The translations under genes and the position numbers were made by a program. Shown in pieces: positions 34,067 to 44,817 of a stretch of DNA of 64,000 bases; within the stretch, counting starts at the first letter, position 1, and each line of letters starts with the position of its first letter. Origin of the DNA: Aquarana catesbeiana. Its lineage: Eukaryota > Chordata > Amphibia > Anura > Ranidae. The notes beneath the pieces are model-generated. The model was given only the letters and a program-made list of their open reading frames with translations, made no database searches and was not told the DNA's origin. The DNA lies in the NCBI RefSeq assembly GCF_042186555.1, contig NC_133334.1, forward strand, positions 24,571,780-24,635,779, written 5' to 3'.

Positions 34067-34202
34067 CAGTAATGGCGAACCTTGGCACCCCAGATGTTTT
34101 GGAACTACATTTCCCATGATGCTCAAGTACACTGCAGAGTGGATGAGCATCATGGGAAATGTAGTTCCAAAACATCTGGGGTGCCAAGGTTCACCATCAC
34201 TG
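34067..34202. mobile_element. Short palindromic hAT MITE, copy 3
   Basis: 136 bp, starts CAGTAATGGCGAACC and ends GGTTCACCATCACTG. Flanks ttctagga and gactagga match at 6 of 8. Confidence 0.87.
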
Positions 34203-34544
34203 GACTAGGACTTCAAGCTTACAAACAGGCCCCCCAAAGCTAAGACCTCAATGTCTTCTTGATGACTCCTTCAAGTATTCTGCCCCAGGGGCAGAACACT
34301 CTGCCCATGGGAATCCTCCAGCAGGACCCTGAAACTCCTCCCCTGCTGCCTCAGGCCTACTGAACCACTTGCCTACTGGGCACATTCACCCCCTTCCTGC
34401 CCAAGCCAATTTTGCAGCTTTTAGTGCTCTCACACTTTGAATGAAAATTGAGCAGTCATGCAACGTTGTACCCATATGACATTTTTATTATTTTATTTAC
34501 ACAAACAGGATATTCTTTTGGTGGTATTTAATCACCGCAGCCTC

Positions 34545-34855
34545 CTAACTGTCTCCCACGAGGGGGGGGATCGCGGCCTCCTAACTGTCTCCCACGAGGG
34601 GGGGATCACGGCCTCCTAACTGCTTCCCACGAGGGGGGGATCGAAGCCTCCTGTCTCCCACGGGGGGATCGCGGCCTCCTAACTGTCTCCCACGAGGGGG
34701 GGGATCGCGGCCTCCTAACTGTCTCCCACGAGGGGGGGGATCACGGCCTCCTAACTGCTTCCCACGAGGGGGGGATCGAAGCCTCCTGTCTCCCACGGGG
34801 GGATCGCGGCCTCCTAACTGTCTCCCACGAGGGGGGGGATCGCGGCCTTCTAACT
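34545..34855. repeat. Inverted copy of the 34-bp minisatellite, ~9.5 units
   Basis: Unit 'cctcctaactgtctcccacg' plus 'aggggggatcgcgg', the complement of the 31515 array. A higher-order pattern with period about 145 bp is visible: the short variant 'gaagcctcctgtctcccacg' occurs near 34643 and 34788. Confidence 0.95.
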
Positions 34856-35037
34856 AAAAAAGACTAAACATTAAAAAAAAAAAAAAAAAAGTTTTTCTTC
34901 ATTTATGTTATGACATTTTGCAGACAGATCATTTTTCTCCTTCACTGATGGAGACTAATAGGCGGCACTGATGAAGCGGCACTGATGGGCACTAATGAAG
35001 AGGAACTGGTGGGTACTGATGAAGAAGCACTGATGAG

Positions 35038-35621
35038 TAGACACGTGCATGCCGAAAAAAAATTGTTTCGTTTAGATTCGTTAATATAGTTATTTAGTTT
35101 TGTTATATTCGGTTGATTCGTTCAATTTGTATTCGGGATTCGTATTCGGAATTCGTGTTCGGAAATCTTTTTATGTCTTTTTCGAATTTTCTTAGAATTT
35201 AATGATTTTTTTTTTTCGATTCCAAACGTTCGAAACGATAAATTTTGAATCGGTCAAATCGAAAACTTTATTTATTTATTTTTTTCTTCGATTAAAATGT
35301 GGCAAAGTGAACAAACAAAGGAAAAAAATCTTCATCAAATGATTACAATGAGTCTTTAAATCACCTTTGGCTTAACTAAAACAGCAATTATTTCCAAAAG
35401 GTCCTCTAATAACACACACAGTCTTTGATTTCAGAAATATGTTTACAGTTCGAATTTGACTGGAATTCAATGTAAAATTTGTTTAGAACTTCAATTCGAA
35501 TTTCGGAAATTCAGACGAATTTTGTTTTGTTTTTCGGAGGATTCGGTAAACTTCAGAATCTCTGAATAACGAAAAATTAGTCAGAATGATTATTCGAAAC
35601 GAAATGAACCGCACATGTCTA
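35038..35621. mobile_element. AT-rich hAT element, TAGACATGTGCA family, copy 1
   Basis: 584 bp. Ends TAGACACGTGCA and GCACATGTCTA with a perfect 8-bp target duplication CTGATGAG (35030-35037 and 35622-35629). The interior is rich in TTCGAA/AATTCG motifs in both orientations. No transposase. Confidence 0.88.
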
Positions 35622-35971
35622 CTGATGAGGCTGCACTGATACGTGGCACTGATGGGCACTAATAGGCAGCACTGATGGGCACTGTTGGGGCTGCACTGAT
35701 AATCAGGATGCTGATGATTAGTGCCCTGATTATCAGTGTAGTTGTAACCCTTTGGCACTGGCCGGTTACTGTCTCTCCTCTCCTCATGCTGTGACAGCAC
35801 GAGGAGAGGAATGCCGATAACCGGTAAGTGTGTTTATGTACATTGTGATCAGCTGTGTTTGAAGGACATGCGATGGACCTGGTTCTGAAAGGACATCAAT
35901 CGGCCACGCTGTAGTAATGTAATGCTGAATGCTCCTGATGATGCGCGTGGCACAAAATGGCCATTGACCGC

Positions 35972-37809
35972 CAGTGGCGGCTGGAGTTTAAAATTTTTGG
36001 GGGTGCAAACAAACTAAAAAATTCCCGAAAAATACTGAAAAAAAAACATCAAATGCAGCCACTGTGCCCATCATATGCAGCCACTGTACCCATCAAATGC
36101 AGCCACTGTGTCCATTATATGCAGACACTGTGCCCATCATATGCAGCCAGTGTGCCCATCATATGCAGTCACTGTGCCCATCAAATATAGCCACTGTGCC
36201 CATCATATGCAGCCACTGTGCCCATCATATGCAGCCACTGTGCCCATCAAATGCAGCCGCTGTGCCCCAGCAAATGCAGCCACTGTGCCCCATCAAATGC
36301 AGCCACTGTGCCCATCATATGCAGCCACTGTGCCCCATCAAATGCAACCACTGTGCCCATCAATTGCAGCCGCTGTGCCCATCAAATGCAGCCACTGTGC
36401 CCATCAATTGCAGCCGCTGTGCCCATCAAATGCAGCCACTGTGCCCCATCAAATGCAGCCACTGTGCCCATCAATTGCAGCTGCTGTGCCAATCAAATGC
36501 AGCCACTGTGCCCCATCATATGCAGCCACTGTGGCCATCATATGCAGCCGCTGTGCCCATCAAATGCAGCCACTGTGCCCCATCTAATGCAGCCACTGTG
36601 CCCATCAATTTTAGCCACTGTGCCTATCACATGCAGCCATTGTGCCCCATCATATGCAGCCACTGTGCCCATCACATGCAGCCACTGTACCCATCAAATG
36701 CAGCCACTGTGCCCATTATATGCAGCCACTGTGCCCATCATATGCAGCCAGTGTGCCCATCATATGCAGTCACTGTGCCCATCAAATGCAGCCACTGTGC
36801 CCTTCATATTCAGCCACTGTGTCCATCATATGCAGACACTGTGCCCATCAAATGCAGTCACTGTGCCATCAAATGCAGCCACTGTGCCCCATCAAATGCA
36901 GCCACTGTGCCCATCAATTGCAGCCGCTATGCCCATCAAATGCAGCCACTGTGCCCATCAATTGCAGCCGCTGTGCTCATCAAATGCAGCCACTGTGCCC
37001 CATCTAATGCAGCCACTGTGCCCATCAATTGCAGCCGCTGTGCCCATCAAATGCAGCCACTGTGCCCCATCATATGCAGCCGCTGTGCCCATCAAATGCA
37101 GCCGCTGTGCCCCATCAAATGCAGCCACTGTGCCCCATCAAATGCAGCCACTGTGCCCATCATATGCAGTCAGTGTGCCCATCATATGCAGTCACTGTGC
37201 CCATCAAGCGCAGCCACTGTGCCCCATCAAATGCAGCCTCACTATGACTCCCCCCGCCCACTTACTGTCTGACCCACACTTACTCCATCTTGGTGGCAGG
37301 TCAGGCAGCGGTGACGGCAGCGAGCTGTGGGACGGCCAGCAGGTCAGGTGACGACTCCCGTGTCCTCCATGCTTCCCGCATGTCTCTTCTTCCCTTCTGC
37401 TAGGTGTCCAATAGGATCGCCTGTGCCTTCATCCAATCAGGTGACGGGTATTAGACCCGCGCTTCCTGATTGGCAGAGAGGCAGTTCAGTGTTAGAAAAG
37501 CAAATATTAATTTGCTTTTCTAACACACCTGGGTGGGCTCCGAGCGCAATGCTTTGCCCTCCTAGTCCACCCTATTTTGAAGCCTAGTAGAGCCTATGGC
37601 TCTAATCATGTGCTTCAAAAAAACACCCCCCCCCCCCGCCGCTGTAATTCAGGCGCCCGACGTCCGAAAAGGGGCCGGACACCTGAATAGGGGGTTGCCA
37701 CGGCAGCCATGGATAGTTTATTGCTATGCATGAATCTATCCAATATACATATATGGGTGGCGTGGATAGAGGGGGGGTGCCTGTGCCCTTAATGGATGGG
37801 CCGCCCCTG
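35972..37809. mobile_element. Non-autonomous hAT element with 22-bp satellite
   Basis: Starts CAGTGGCGGCTGG and ends GGGCCGCCCCTG (complement CAGGGGCGGCCC), good hAT inverted ends. Flanks ttgaccgc and ttgagctc match at 6 of 8, fitting an old insertion. The 3' third (tgtccaataggatcgcctg; gagcctatggctctaatca) matches 7808 and 20947. Confidence 0.75.
36050..37235. repeat. 22-bp satellite array, about 53 copies
   Basis: Unit 'tgcagccactgtgcccatca' plus aa/at, sometimes 23 bp with an extra C. It has no stop in any forward frame, which creates long Cys/Pro-rich frames (for example 36064-37272) that are not genes. Confidence 0.97.
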
Positions 37810-38219
37810 TTGAGCTCTTTCTCACATGCCCGAGGTCCAGTTACCATTCTGTCTCAGGGTGGGGGCAAGTGATGTAAGTTGTTTGCTACCAGCATTTAAT
37901 CTCACTATACTTATGATGATGTTATGAACTACTGTGATACCCCAGAGGTCCAGAAGCCGTTCTTTCTGTAGTTTGGCGGCATTAGATGTAAGTTGGTGTG
38001 ACCCAGCAACATATGTCATAGCATTTAAATTTTGTGGACCGCTGTGTGTTTTTTATGGTTTTTATATACTTTTAATCTCTTGTTGGAAATAAATATTACA
38101 CTATAAGCCTTTTCTTTCTGGTATTGGTGATTCACTGTCCGGATGGATGCAAATGAGTTTTCCCTCTGATGTCCATGTCTAAAGTTGGAAGAATATTCAT
38201 ATCCAGTAAATGCTGTATA

Positions 38220-39492
38220 CAGAGCATCCGAAAAGTATTCACAGCGCTTCACTTTTTCCACATTTTGTTATGTTACAGCTTTATTCCAAAATGAAATAAA
38301 TTCATTATTTTCCTCAAAAAAACAAAAAAGTACCATGTACAGAAGTATTCGCAGCCTTTGCCATGACACTCAAAATTGAGCTCAGGTTCCTCCTGTTTCC
38401 ACTGATCATCCTTGAGATGTTTCTACAGCTTGATTGGAGTCCACCTGTGGTAAATTCAGTTGATTGGACATGATTTGGAAATGCACACACCTATCTATAT
38501 AAGGTCCCACAGTTAACAGTGCATGTCAGAGCACAAACCAAGCCCTGAAGTCCAAGGAATTGTCTGTAGATCTCCGAGACAGGATTGTATGGAGGCACAG
38601 ATCTGGGGAGGGGTGAAGAAACATTTCTGCAGCATTGAAGGTCCCAGTGAGCACAGTAGCCTCCATCATCCATAAATATAAGAAGTTTGGAATCACCAGG
38701 TCTCTTCCTGGAGCGGGCAACCCGGCCAAACTGAGCGATCGGGGGAGAAGGACCTTAGTCAGGGAGGTAACAAAGAACCCAATGGTCACTCTGACAGAGC
38801 TCCAGCGTTTCTCTGTGGAGAGAGGAGAACCTTCCAGGAGAACAACCATCAGGCCAATCTGTATGGTAGAGTGGCCAGACGAAGGCCACTCCTCAGTAAA
38901 AGTCACCTGACAGCCCGCCTGGAGATTGCCAAAAGAAAAGGCACCTGAAGGAGTCTCAGACCATGAGAAACAAAATTCTCTGGTCTGATGAAACAAAGAT
39001 TGAACTCTTTGGCCTGAATGGCAAGCGTCATGTCTGAAGGAAACCAAACACCGCTCATCACCTGGCCAATACCATCCCTAAAGTGAAGCATGGTGGTGGC
39101 AGCTTCATGCAATGGGGCTGTTTTTCAGCAGCAGGAACTGGGAGACTAGTCAGGATCGAGGGGAATGAATGCAGCAATGTACTGAGACATCGTTGATGAA
39201 AACCTGCTTCTGGACCTCAGACTGGGGCAAAGGTTCATCTTCCAACAGGACAACGACCCTAAGCACACAGCCAAGATAACAAAGGAATGGCCATGGGACA
39301 ACTCTGTGAATGACCTTGAGTGGCCCAGCCAGAGCCCAGACTTGAACCCGACTGAACATCTCTGGAGAGATCTGAAAATAGCCGTGCACCGACACTCCCC
39401 ATCCAACCTGATGGAGCTTGAGAGGTCCTGCAAAGAAGAAAGGGAGAAACTGACCAAAAATAGGTGTGCCAAGCTTGTAGCATCATACTCAA
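38220..39492 (+). mobile_element. Tc1-like element, copy 1, lacking its 3' end
   Basis: Begins CAGAGCATCCGAAAAG after TA (38218-38219). Transposase-derived sequence runs to 'gtagcatcatactcaa', where it joins unrelated sequence (tgtatcatgtatatgg). The copy at 42123 has exactly the same junction. The 3' inverted end is absent. Confidence 0.88.
38545..39492 (+). pseudogene. Tc1-like transposase, decayed, copy 1
   Basis: Fragments of a Tc1 transposase in several frames: an N-terminal region with LSVDLRDRIVW-like sequence near 38545, a DNA-binding linker with SLPGAGNPAKLSDRGRRTLV (about 38698-38757), a region with DETKIELFGLNGKRHV near 38990, the QQDNDPKHTA area near 39240, and DLEWPSQSPDLNPTEHLWRD (about 39309-39368) with the third catalytic Glu. 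Stop codons and shifts separate them. The reading then runs through the Tc1/unknown junction into non-transposase residues. Confidence 0.85.
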
Positions 39493-40395
39493 TGTATCAT
39501 GTATATGGTGTAACACTACGTCACTACAGTTTTTTGACTACATCATTGATAGGTATCGGTAATTGGTATCGGCAAGTAGTAAAAAAAAAAAAAAAAAAGT
39601 ATCAGTACTTGGAGACTGTGAAATCTTTCTGTATTACTGTTGAGATGTACACTGCTGTATTACGTCAATAAACATTCCTTCTGTTTAAAAAAAAGGTGTA
39701 AGACTTGAATGCCCCTAACCTTGTTCTGTACAGTTGTATCAGCCTAGACCTCAGCTCTTCAACCAGATACTCCAGCAGGAAGCTGTTTTCTGGTGAAAGG
39801 AGGACATCTTGTGGTCAAATTATGGATCTACATCTCGTACTTCTGGAAAAACCCAGAACCTTGCAGAAGGTGAGGACCTCTTAAAGAGGAAGCAACCCCT
39901 GATGGGTTTTACTTCCTCTTTTGTTCCCTGCAAACCCTGGAAAGTAAAAGCATAATGAGCTAGTATGCATCGCATACTAGCCCATTATGTGGCACTTACC
40001 TGCAAACAAAGCCCGTGCTGTCCCCGCTGGGGGAAGCATCCATCTTCGCACCTCTTCCTTTCCGGGGGGGGGGCCCGCAGACTCCATCTGTGTGACGGGC
40101 CGGAGCCGCATAACGTCACTTCCGCGCATGCGTGCCAGGGCCACCAATCACGGCACTGGCTCGGGAAGAAATGGCACGAGGGCCGTTTCTTCACAGCGCA
40201 TGCGCCGATGACATCATCAGCGCACTACAAGGTAAGTATTTCCTAAACGGCGCACATTTAGGAGATATTTCCACTACCTATAGGTAAGCCTTATTCTAGG
40301 CTTGCCTATAGGTTAAAGTGACAATCAGGGGTATACAACCACTTTTAAAAAAAACAGTTGCAGAAAGAATCAGATTTGCAACTTTATCTCTTGTC
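39493..40395 (+). repeat. Unknown partner sequence of the chimeric Tc1 unit, copy 1
   Basis: 39493-39884 plus 40345-40395 match 43498-43932 almost base for base by eye. Contains AATAAA in 'gtcaataaacattccttctg' followed by an A run, so it may derive from a transcript's 3' end. It is split by the MITE at 39885-40344. Confidence 0.75.
39885..40344. mobile_element. T2-like MITE with a visible empty site
   Basis: 460 bp flanked by TTAA (39881-39884 and 40345-40348). Ends AAGAGGAAGCAACCCCTGAT and (complement) AAGTGGTTGTATACCCCTGA. The paralogous copy at 43883-43886 has a single TTAA and no insertion, which confirms both boundaries and the TTAA duplication. Confidence 0.92.
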
Positions 40396-41827
40396 TTTTT
40401 TTTTTTTTTTTTTATTACAGGTCAGCAAGCTGAAAAAATGATGATGAAGAAGCTTTTTAGAGTTGGGAACATAAATGTGAAAAAAAAAACATATATAGAG
40501 GAAAAGGTAAAGGTGACTTTTACAAGTGAACCCCGGTGATCTTCTAATCTTAAAAAAAGTTCTCTAATTTCAGTTTTACAGCTTTACTAAAGCAGACCTT
40601 TCAATAAATTCACGCCTCCATGAGAAATGTCCTGAGATCTTACAATATACAGCAATGGTATCATTTGTCAAAAAAGGTCTGCCTGCCATCAAAAAAAAGC
40701 ATCCTTGAGAATTCCAGCTCAGTGACTTTGCCTAGGTTGAGATGATGTCATCAGTCTGCTGCAGGCAGGAGGAAGCATTTCCTCAGTCTCCCCCCCCCCC
40801 CCAGTGATTCAATCGTAACATTGTAAACTTTGTATCAAGTCACAAAGTGAAAAATGTATATATGTGGCGCTCATTAACCCTATCAAAAACCTTCAGTTAT
40901 CATAAAACTGCAATAAATATATCACAAAGCACAGTGAAAAAGTATTAAAAAGCAATAAAGATCATCAAGGGTGTAATAAAGTGCACTAAAGTGTAGAAAT
41001 CCTGACGCACAATGTGAGGTGAAAAAACTACCCATCGAGTGTAATATTGATTTCCAAATCGCAATACAGTAAGAGATATAGCTGATAAAGTTCAAAGAAT
41101 AATATAAAGTGACAACGTGCAAAAAGAGAAAAAGTGACCCACTAACACACTAATGTGTGTAATGGGTATCCCAAACAAACAATGGTGATCATAAAATAAT
41201 ATAATAATATTAATAATGAATTATCCAATAATTAGTGCAAGTCCCAAACGTGATAATAATGTAGCTCCCAATAGCAGCAAAATCCGATTTTCTAGAAATG
41301 ATGGCAGATAGACGTGGAAGTGCAACAGGCAGTCTCTGTGATGAAATGTGTCCCGGATAGAAAGAAAAAGTCAAATAAATACTCCGGAGTGTGACGTCTG
41401 TTTCCCCCCAGCCTCTCACCTGCAGTAGCGGCCCCCAATGGGCCGAATCAAGCATGAGCCAACGGGTGAGGCAATCCACAGAGGATCCGGTGGTAGTTGC
41501 AGCGCACGGGGACACTCGATCTATAGTTCCCAATTAGAGTCTTCCACTCTCTAAACCCTACTGTGAGAAAGGCCAAGATCATGGCTAAAGTTGTGAAGTG
41601 TCTGCGTCGGAATTTTGGGGTACGACGATCCAAGGATCAATTGAGGAAACGCTGGTCAGACCTCCATGCTGCAGTGCTTCTCTACCCTGATTCCTTTCCC
41701 ATGTGTGGTTTGGCTGTGCTCACCTATGTGAGGTGTTTATTAAAAGTCAGCAGCTACACTTTTTGTAGGCTGCTGACTTTTAAAAGAGTGGAACTCCGCC
41801 TTAAGGCATAGAATGCATTAAGTTAAC
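40396..41827. other. Mixed sequence, possible repeat at 40850-41420
   Basis: 40850-41420 has the look of the hammerhead-associated repeats (gtgatgaaatgtgtcccgg near 41338, AATAAATACTCCGG near 41375), but the core there is too damaged to call. A T run lies at 40399-40417. No gene was recognised. Confidence 0.3.
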
Positions 41828-42096
41828 CAGATGCGGCCCTAGGCTTTGTGAGGCAAAACTTACACATGAGGCCCCACGGACTGGGACGCTCCGTGATGAG
41901 GCCGCTATTCCTCAGGCTGCAGGCAGTACCTGATTTGTCCGTCAGCTCCTAAGCCACAGAGTCCCAGTGGGGGTAGGCGGAGCCGCCGGCGTCAACTTCA
42001 CTGATTGAGAACAGGCAAATTAGGCGGCCGCGAGGCCCCTGTGAATGCGAGGCCTTAGGCGACCGCCTAATTTGCCTAATTAGAGAGCTGCCTCTG
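41828..42096. mobile_element. Non-autonomous hAT element
   Basis: 269 bp. Starts CAGATGCGGCCCT and ends AGAGCTGCCTCTG (complement CAGAGGCAGCTCT). Perfect 8-bp target duplication AAGTTAAC (41820-41827 and 42097-42104). No transposase. Confidence 0.88.
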
Positions 42097-42122
42097 AAGT
42101 TAACTCCTTCCCACCCGGCCTA

Positions 42123-43497
42123 CAGTGCATCCGGAAAGTATTGGCAGCGTTTCACTTTTTCCACATTTTGTTATGTTACAGCCATATTCCAAAATGGATT
42201 AAATTCATTATTTTTCTCAAAATTCTAATACAAACAATACCCCATAATGACAATATGAAAGAAGTTGGTTTGAAATCTTTGAAAATTTAATAAAAATAAA
42301 AAGCAAAAATAATCCCACGTACATAAGTATTTGCAGCCTTTGCCACGACACTCAAAATTGAGCTCAGGTGCTTCCTGTTTCCACTCGTTATCCTTGAGAT
42401 GTTTCTACAACTTGATTGGAGTCCACCTGTGGTAATTTCAGTTGATTGGACATGATTTGGAAAGGCACACACCTGTCTATAGAAGGTCCCACAGTTAACA
42501 TGTCAGAGCACAAACCAAGCCATGAAGTCCAAGGAACTTTCTGTAAACCTCAGAGAAAGGGTCGTATGGAGGCACAGATCTGAGGAGGGGTACAGAAAAA
42601 TGTATGCAGCATTGAAGGTCCCAATGAGCACAGTGGCCGCCATCATCCGTACATGGAAGACGTTTGGAACCACCAGGACTCTTACTAGAGGGGGCCGCCC
42701 GCCTAAACTGAGCGATCGGGGGAGAAGGTCCTTAGTCAGGGAGGTGACCAAGAACCCGATGGTCACTCTGACAGAGCTCCAGTGTTTCTCTGTGGAGAGA
42801 GGAGAACTTTCCAGAAGAACAACCATCTCTGCAGAACTCCACCAGACAGGTCTGTATGGTAGAGTGGCCAGACAGAAGCCACTCCTCAGTAAAAGGCACA
42901 TGACAGTCCGCCTGGAGTTTGGCAAAAGAAAAGGCACCTGAAGGACTCTCAGGCCATGAGAAACAAAATTCTCTGGTCTGATGAAACAAAGATTGAACTC
43001 TTTGGCCTGAATGGCAAGCGTCATGTCTGGAGGAAACCAGGCACCGCTCATCACCTGGCCAATACCATCCCTACACTGAAGCACGGTGGTGGCAGCATCA
43101 TGCTGTGGGGATGTTTTTCAGTGGCAGGAACTGGGAGACTAGTCAGGATTGAAAGAAAGGTGAACGCAGCAATGTACAGAGACATCTTTGATGAAAACCT
43201 GCTCCAGAACGCTCTGCACCTCAGACTGGGGCGAAGGTTCATCTTCCAACAGGACAACGACCCTAAGCACACAGCCAAGATAAGAAAGGATTGGCTACGG
43301 GGCAACTCTGTGAATGTCCTTGAGTGACCCAGCCAGAGCCCAGAACTTGAACCCGATTGAACATCTCTGGAGAGATCTGAAAATGGCTGTGCACCGACGC
43401 TCCTCATCCAACTTGATGGAGCTTGAGAGGTCCTGCAAAGAAGAATGGGAGAAACTGCCCAAAAATAGGTGTGCCAAGCTTGTAGCATCATACTCAA
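42123..43497 (+). mobile_element. Tc1-like element, copy 2, lacking its 3' end
   Basis: Begins CAGTGCATCCGGAAAG after TA (42121-42122). Same family, same orientation and same 3' junction as 38220-39492. Confidence 0.9.
42522..43497 (+). pseudogene. Tc1-like transposase, copy 2
   Basis: Better preserved than copy 1. Residues from the ATG at 42522 (KSKELSVNLRERVVWRHRS) give the helix-turn-helix region and GRPPKLSDRGRR linker for 139 residues, then a TGA near 42939. From 42956 the frame holds SDETKIELFGLNGKRHVW (first Asp), HGGGSIMLWGCF and FQQDNDPKHTAK (second Asp), then a TGA in the codon after VLE (43325-43327). One extra A just downstream ('cccagaacttgaa') shifts the frame before LNPIEHLWRDL, which carries the Glu. 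Inactive through two stops and one indel; copy 1 lacks the extra A. Confidence 0.92.
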
Positions 43498-43932
43498 TGT
43501 ATCATGTATATGGTGTATCACTACAGTTTTTGACTACATCATTGATAGGTATCGGTAATTGGTATTGTCAAGTACTAAAAGAAAAAGTATCAGTACTTGG
43601 AGACTGTGAAATCTTTCTGTATTACTGTTGAGATGTACACTGCTGTATTACGTCAATAAACATTCCTTCTGTTAAAAAAAAAAATGGTGTAAGACTTGAA
43701 TGCCCCTAACCTTGTTCTGTACAATTGTATCAGCCTAGACCTCAGCTCTTCAACCAGATACTCCAGCAGGAAGCTGTTTTCTGGTGAACGGAGGACATCT
43801 TGTGGTCAAATTATGGATCTGCATTTCGTACTTCTGGAAACCCAGAATGTAAACCCAGAACCTTGCAGAAGGTGAGGACCTCTTAAAAAAAAAAACAGTT
43901 GCAGACAGAATCAGATTTGCAACTTTATCTCT
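43498..43932 (+). repeat. Unknown partner sequence of the chimeric Tc1 unit, copy 2
   Basis: Matches 39493-39884 plus 40345-40395 with the TTAA site uninterrupted at 43883-43886. Ends where the L2-like LINE fragment begins. Confidence 0.75.
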
Positions 43933-44490
43933 CGCTCTACAAAACTCTGGTCCGGCCGCACCTGGAGTATGCTGTCCAGTTCTGGGCACCAGTCCTCAGG
44001 AAGGATGTGCTGGAAATGGAACGAGTACAAAGAAGGGCAACAAAGCTAATAAAGGGTCTGGAGGATATTAGTTATGAGGAAAGGTTGCGCGCACTGAACT
44101 TATTCTCTCTGGAGAAGAGACGCTTGAGAGGGGATGTGATTTCAATGTACAAATACCGGACTGGTGACCCCACAATAGGGATAAAACTTTTTCGCGGAAG
44201 GGAGTTTAACAAGACTCGTGGCCACTCATTAAAATTAGAAGAAAAGAGGTTTAACCTTAAACTACGTAGAGGGATCTTTACTGTAAGAGCGGCAAGGATG
44301 TGGAATTCCCTTCCACAGGCGGTGGTCTCAGCGGGGAGCATCGCTAGTTTCAAGAAACTATTGGATAAGCACCTGAACGACCGCAACATACAGGGATATA
44401 CAATGTAATACTGACACATAATCACACACATAGGTTGGACTTGATGGACTTGTGTCTTTTTTCAACCTCACCTACTATGTAACTATGTAA
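43933..44490 (+). mobile_element. L2/CR1-type LINE, 5'-truncated 3' end
   Basis: C-terminal coding sequence followed by a short 3' UTR (ggttggacttgatggacttg) and the tail 'tatgtaactatgtaac', a short-repeat ending typical of L2-like LINEs in amphibians. No clear target duplication. Confidence 0.88.
43935..44408 (+). CDS. L2/CR1-type LINE ORF2, C-terminal fragment
   Basis: Open for about 157 residues to TAA. Shows the C-terminal region after the reverse-transcriptase domain: LVRPHLEYAVQFWAPVLRK, then VQRRATKLIKGLEDISYEER, LFSLEKRRLRGDVISMYKY, and near the end MWNSLPQAVVSAG and FKKLLDKHL. These are hallmark blocks of CR1/L2 ORF2. The endonuclease and catalytic RT motifs are missing, so no activity is possible. 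The frame stays open upstream to an ATG at 43899 only by chance fusion with the preceding repeat. No stop or shift within the LINE part suggests a fairly recent insertion. Confidence 0.9.
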   Translation, partial: LYKTLVRPHLEYAVQFWAPVLRKDVLEMERVQRRATKLIKGLEDISYEERLRALNLFSLEKRRLRGDVISMYKYRTGDPTIGIKLFRGREFNKTRGHSLKLEEKRFNLKLRRGIFTVRAARMWNSLPQAVVSAGSIASFKKLLDKHLNDRNIQGYTM

Positions 44491-44817
44491 CATACTGGCC
44501 TAAATTGATGAAGAAATTAGATTTTTTTTCCCCCATTTTTTTTATTGGATATGTTTTATAGCAGAAAGTAAGAAATATTTTTTTTTTCAAAATTGTTGGT
44601 CTTTTTTTGTACTCGATGTCTGCCGGGACCCTCCGATCGTTCCTGCAGAACGGCGGTCTGAAACAAGGTAGATCACCGTTCTCTCAGTAGGGAAGGTTGT
44701 GATCATGTGTTTCTGCTAAGCAGGAACACGGATCTCTGCCTAGTACAAGCACCTTCCCCACAGTTAGCAAGCACTCCCTAGCAACACATTTAACCCTTTA
44801 ATCGCCCCTGATGTTAA

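Larger units (their letters stand above)
34390..35963 (-). repeat. Repeat of the 30228 family, inverted, with two insertions
   Basis: Shares 'cttttggtggtatttaatca' and short 'ggcactgatgggcacta' arrays (mirror of the cccatcagtgcc theme) with 30228-31370. Interrupted by the minisatellite at 34545-34855 and the hAT element at 35038-35621. A hairpin of ctctcctctcctcatgctgtga and its inverse lies at about 35771-35812. Confidence 0.5.

Noticed and set aside
36050..37235. CRISPR-like regular repeat array
   Set aside because: Units are contiguous with no unique spacers, and the context is an animal transposon.
36064..37272. 402-residue Cys/Pro-rich open frame, CxxC-like repeats
   Set aside because: Pure translation of a 22-bp satellite; all three forward frames are open and yield the same peptide cyclically.
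38526..39516. Long minus-strand frames opposite Tc1 copy 1 (also 42503-43521 opposite copy 2)
   Set aside because: Antisense shadows of the transposase; the plus strand carries the recognisable motifs and the Tc1 5' end.
41330..41375. Another hammerhead core (gtgatgaaatgtgtccc...gaaag)
   Set aside because: The first box lacks C3, stem II does not form convincingly and stem III cannot pair; only the nearby AATAAATAC resembles the other copies.
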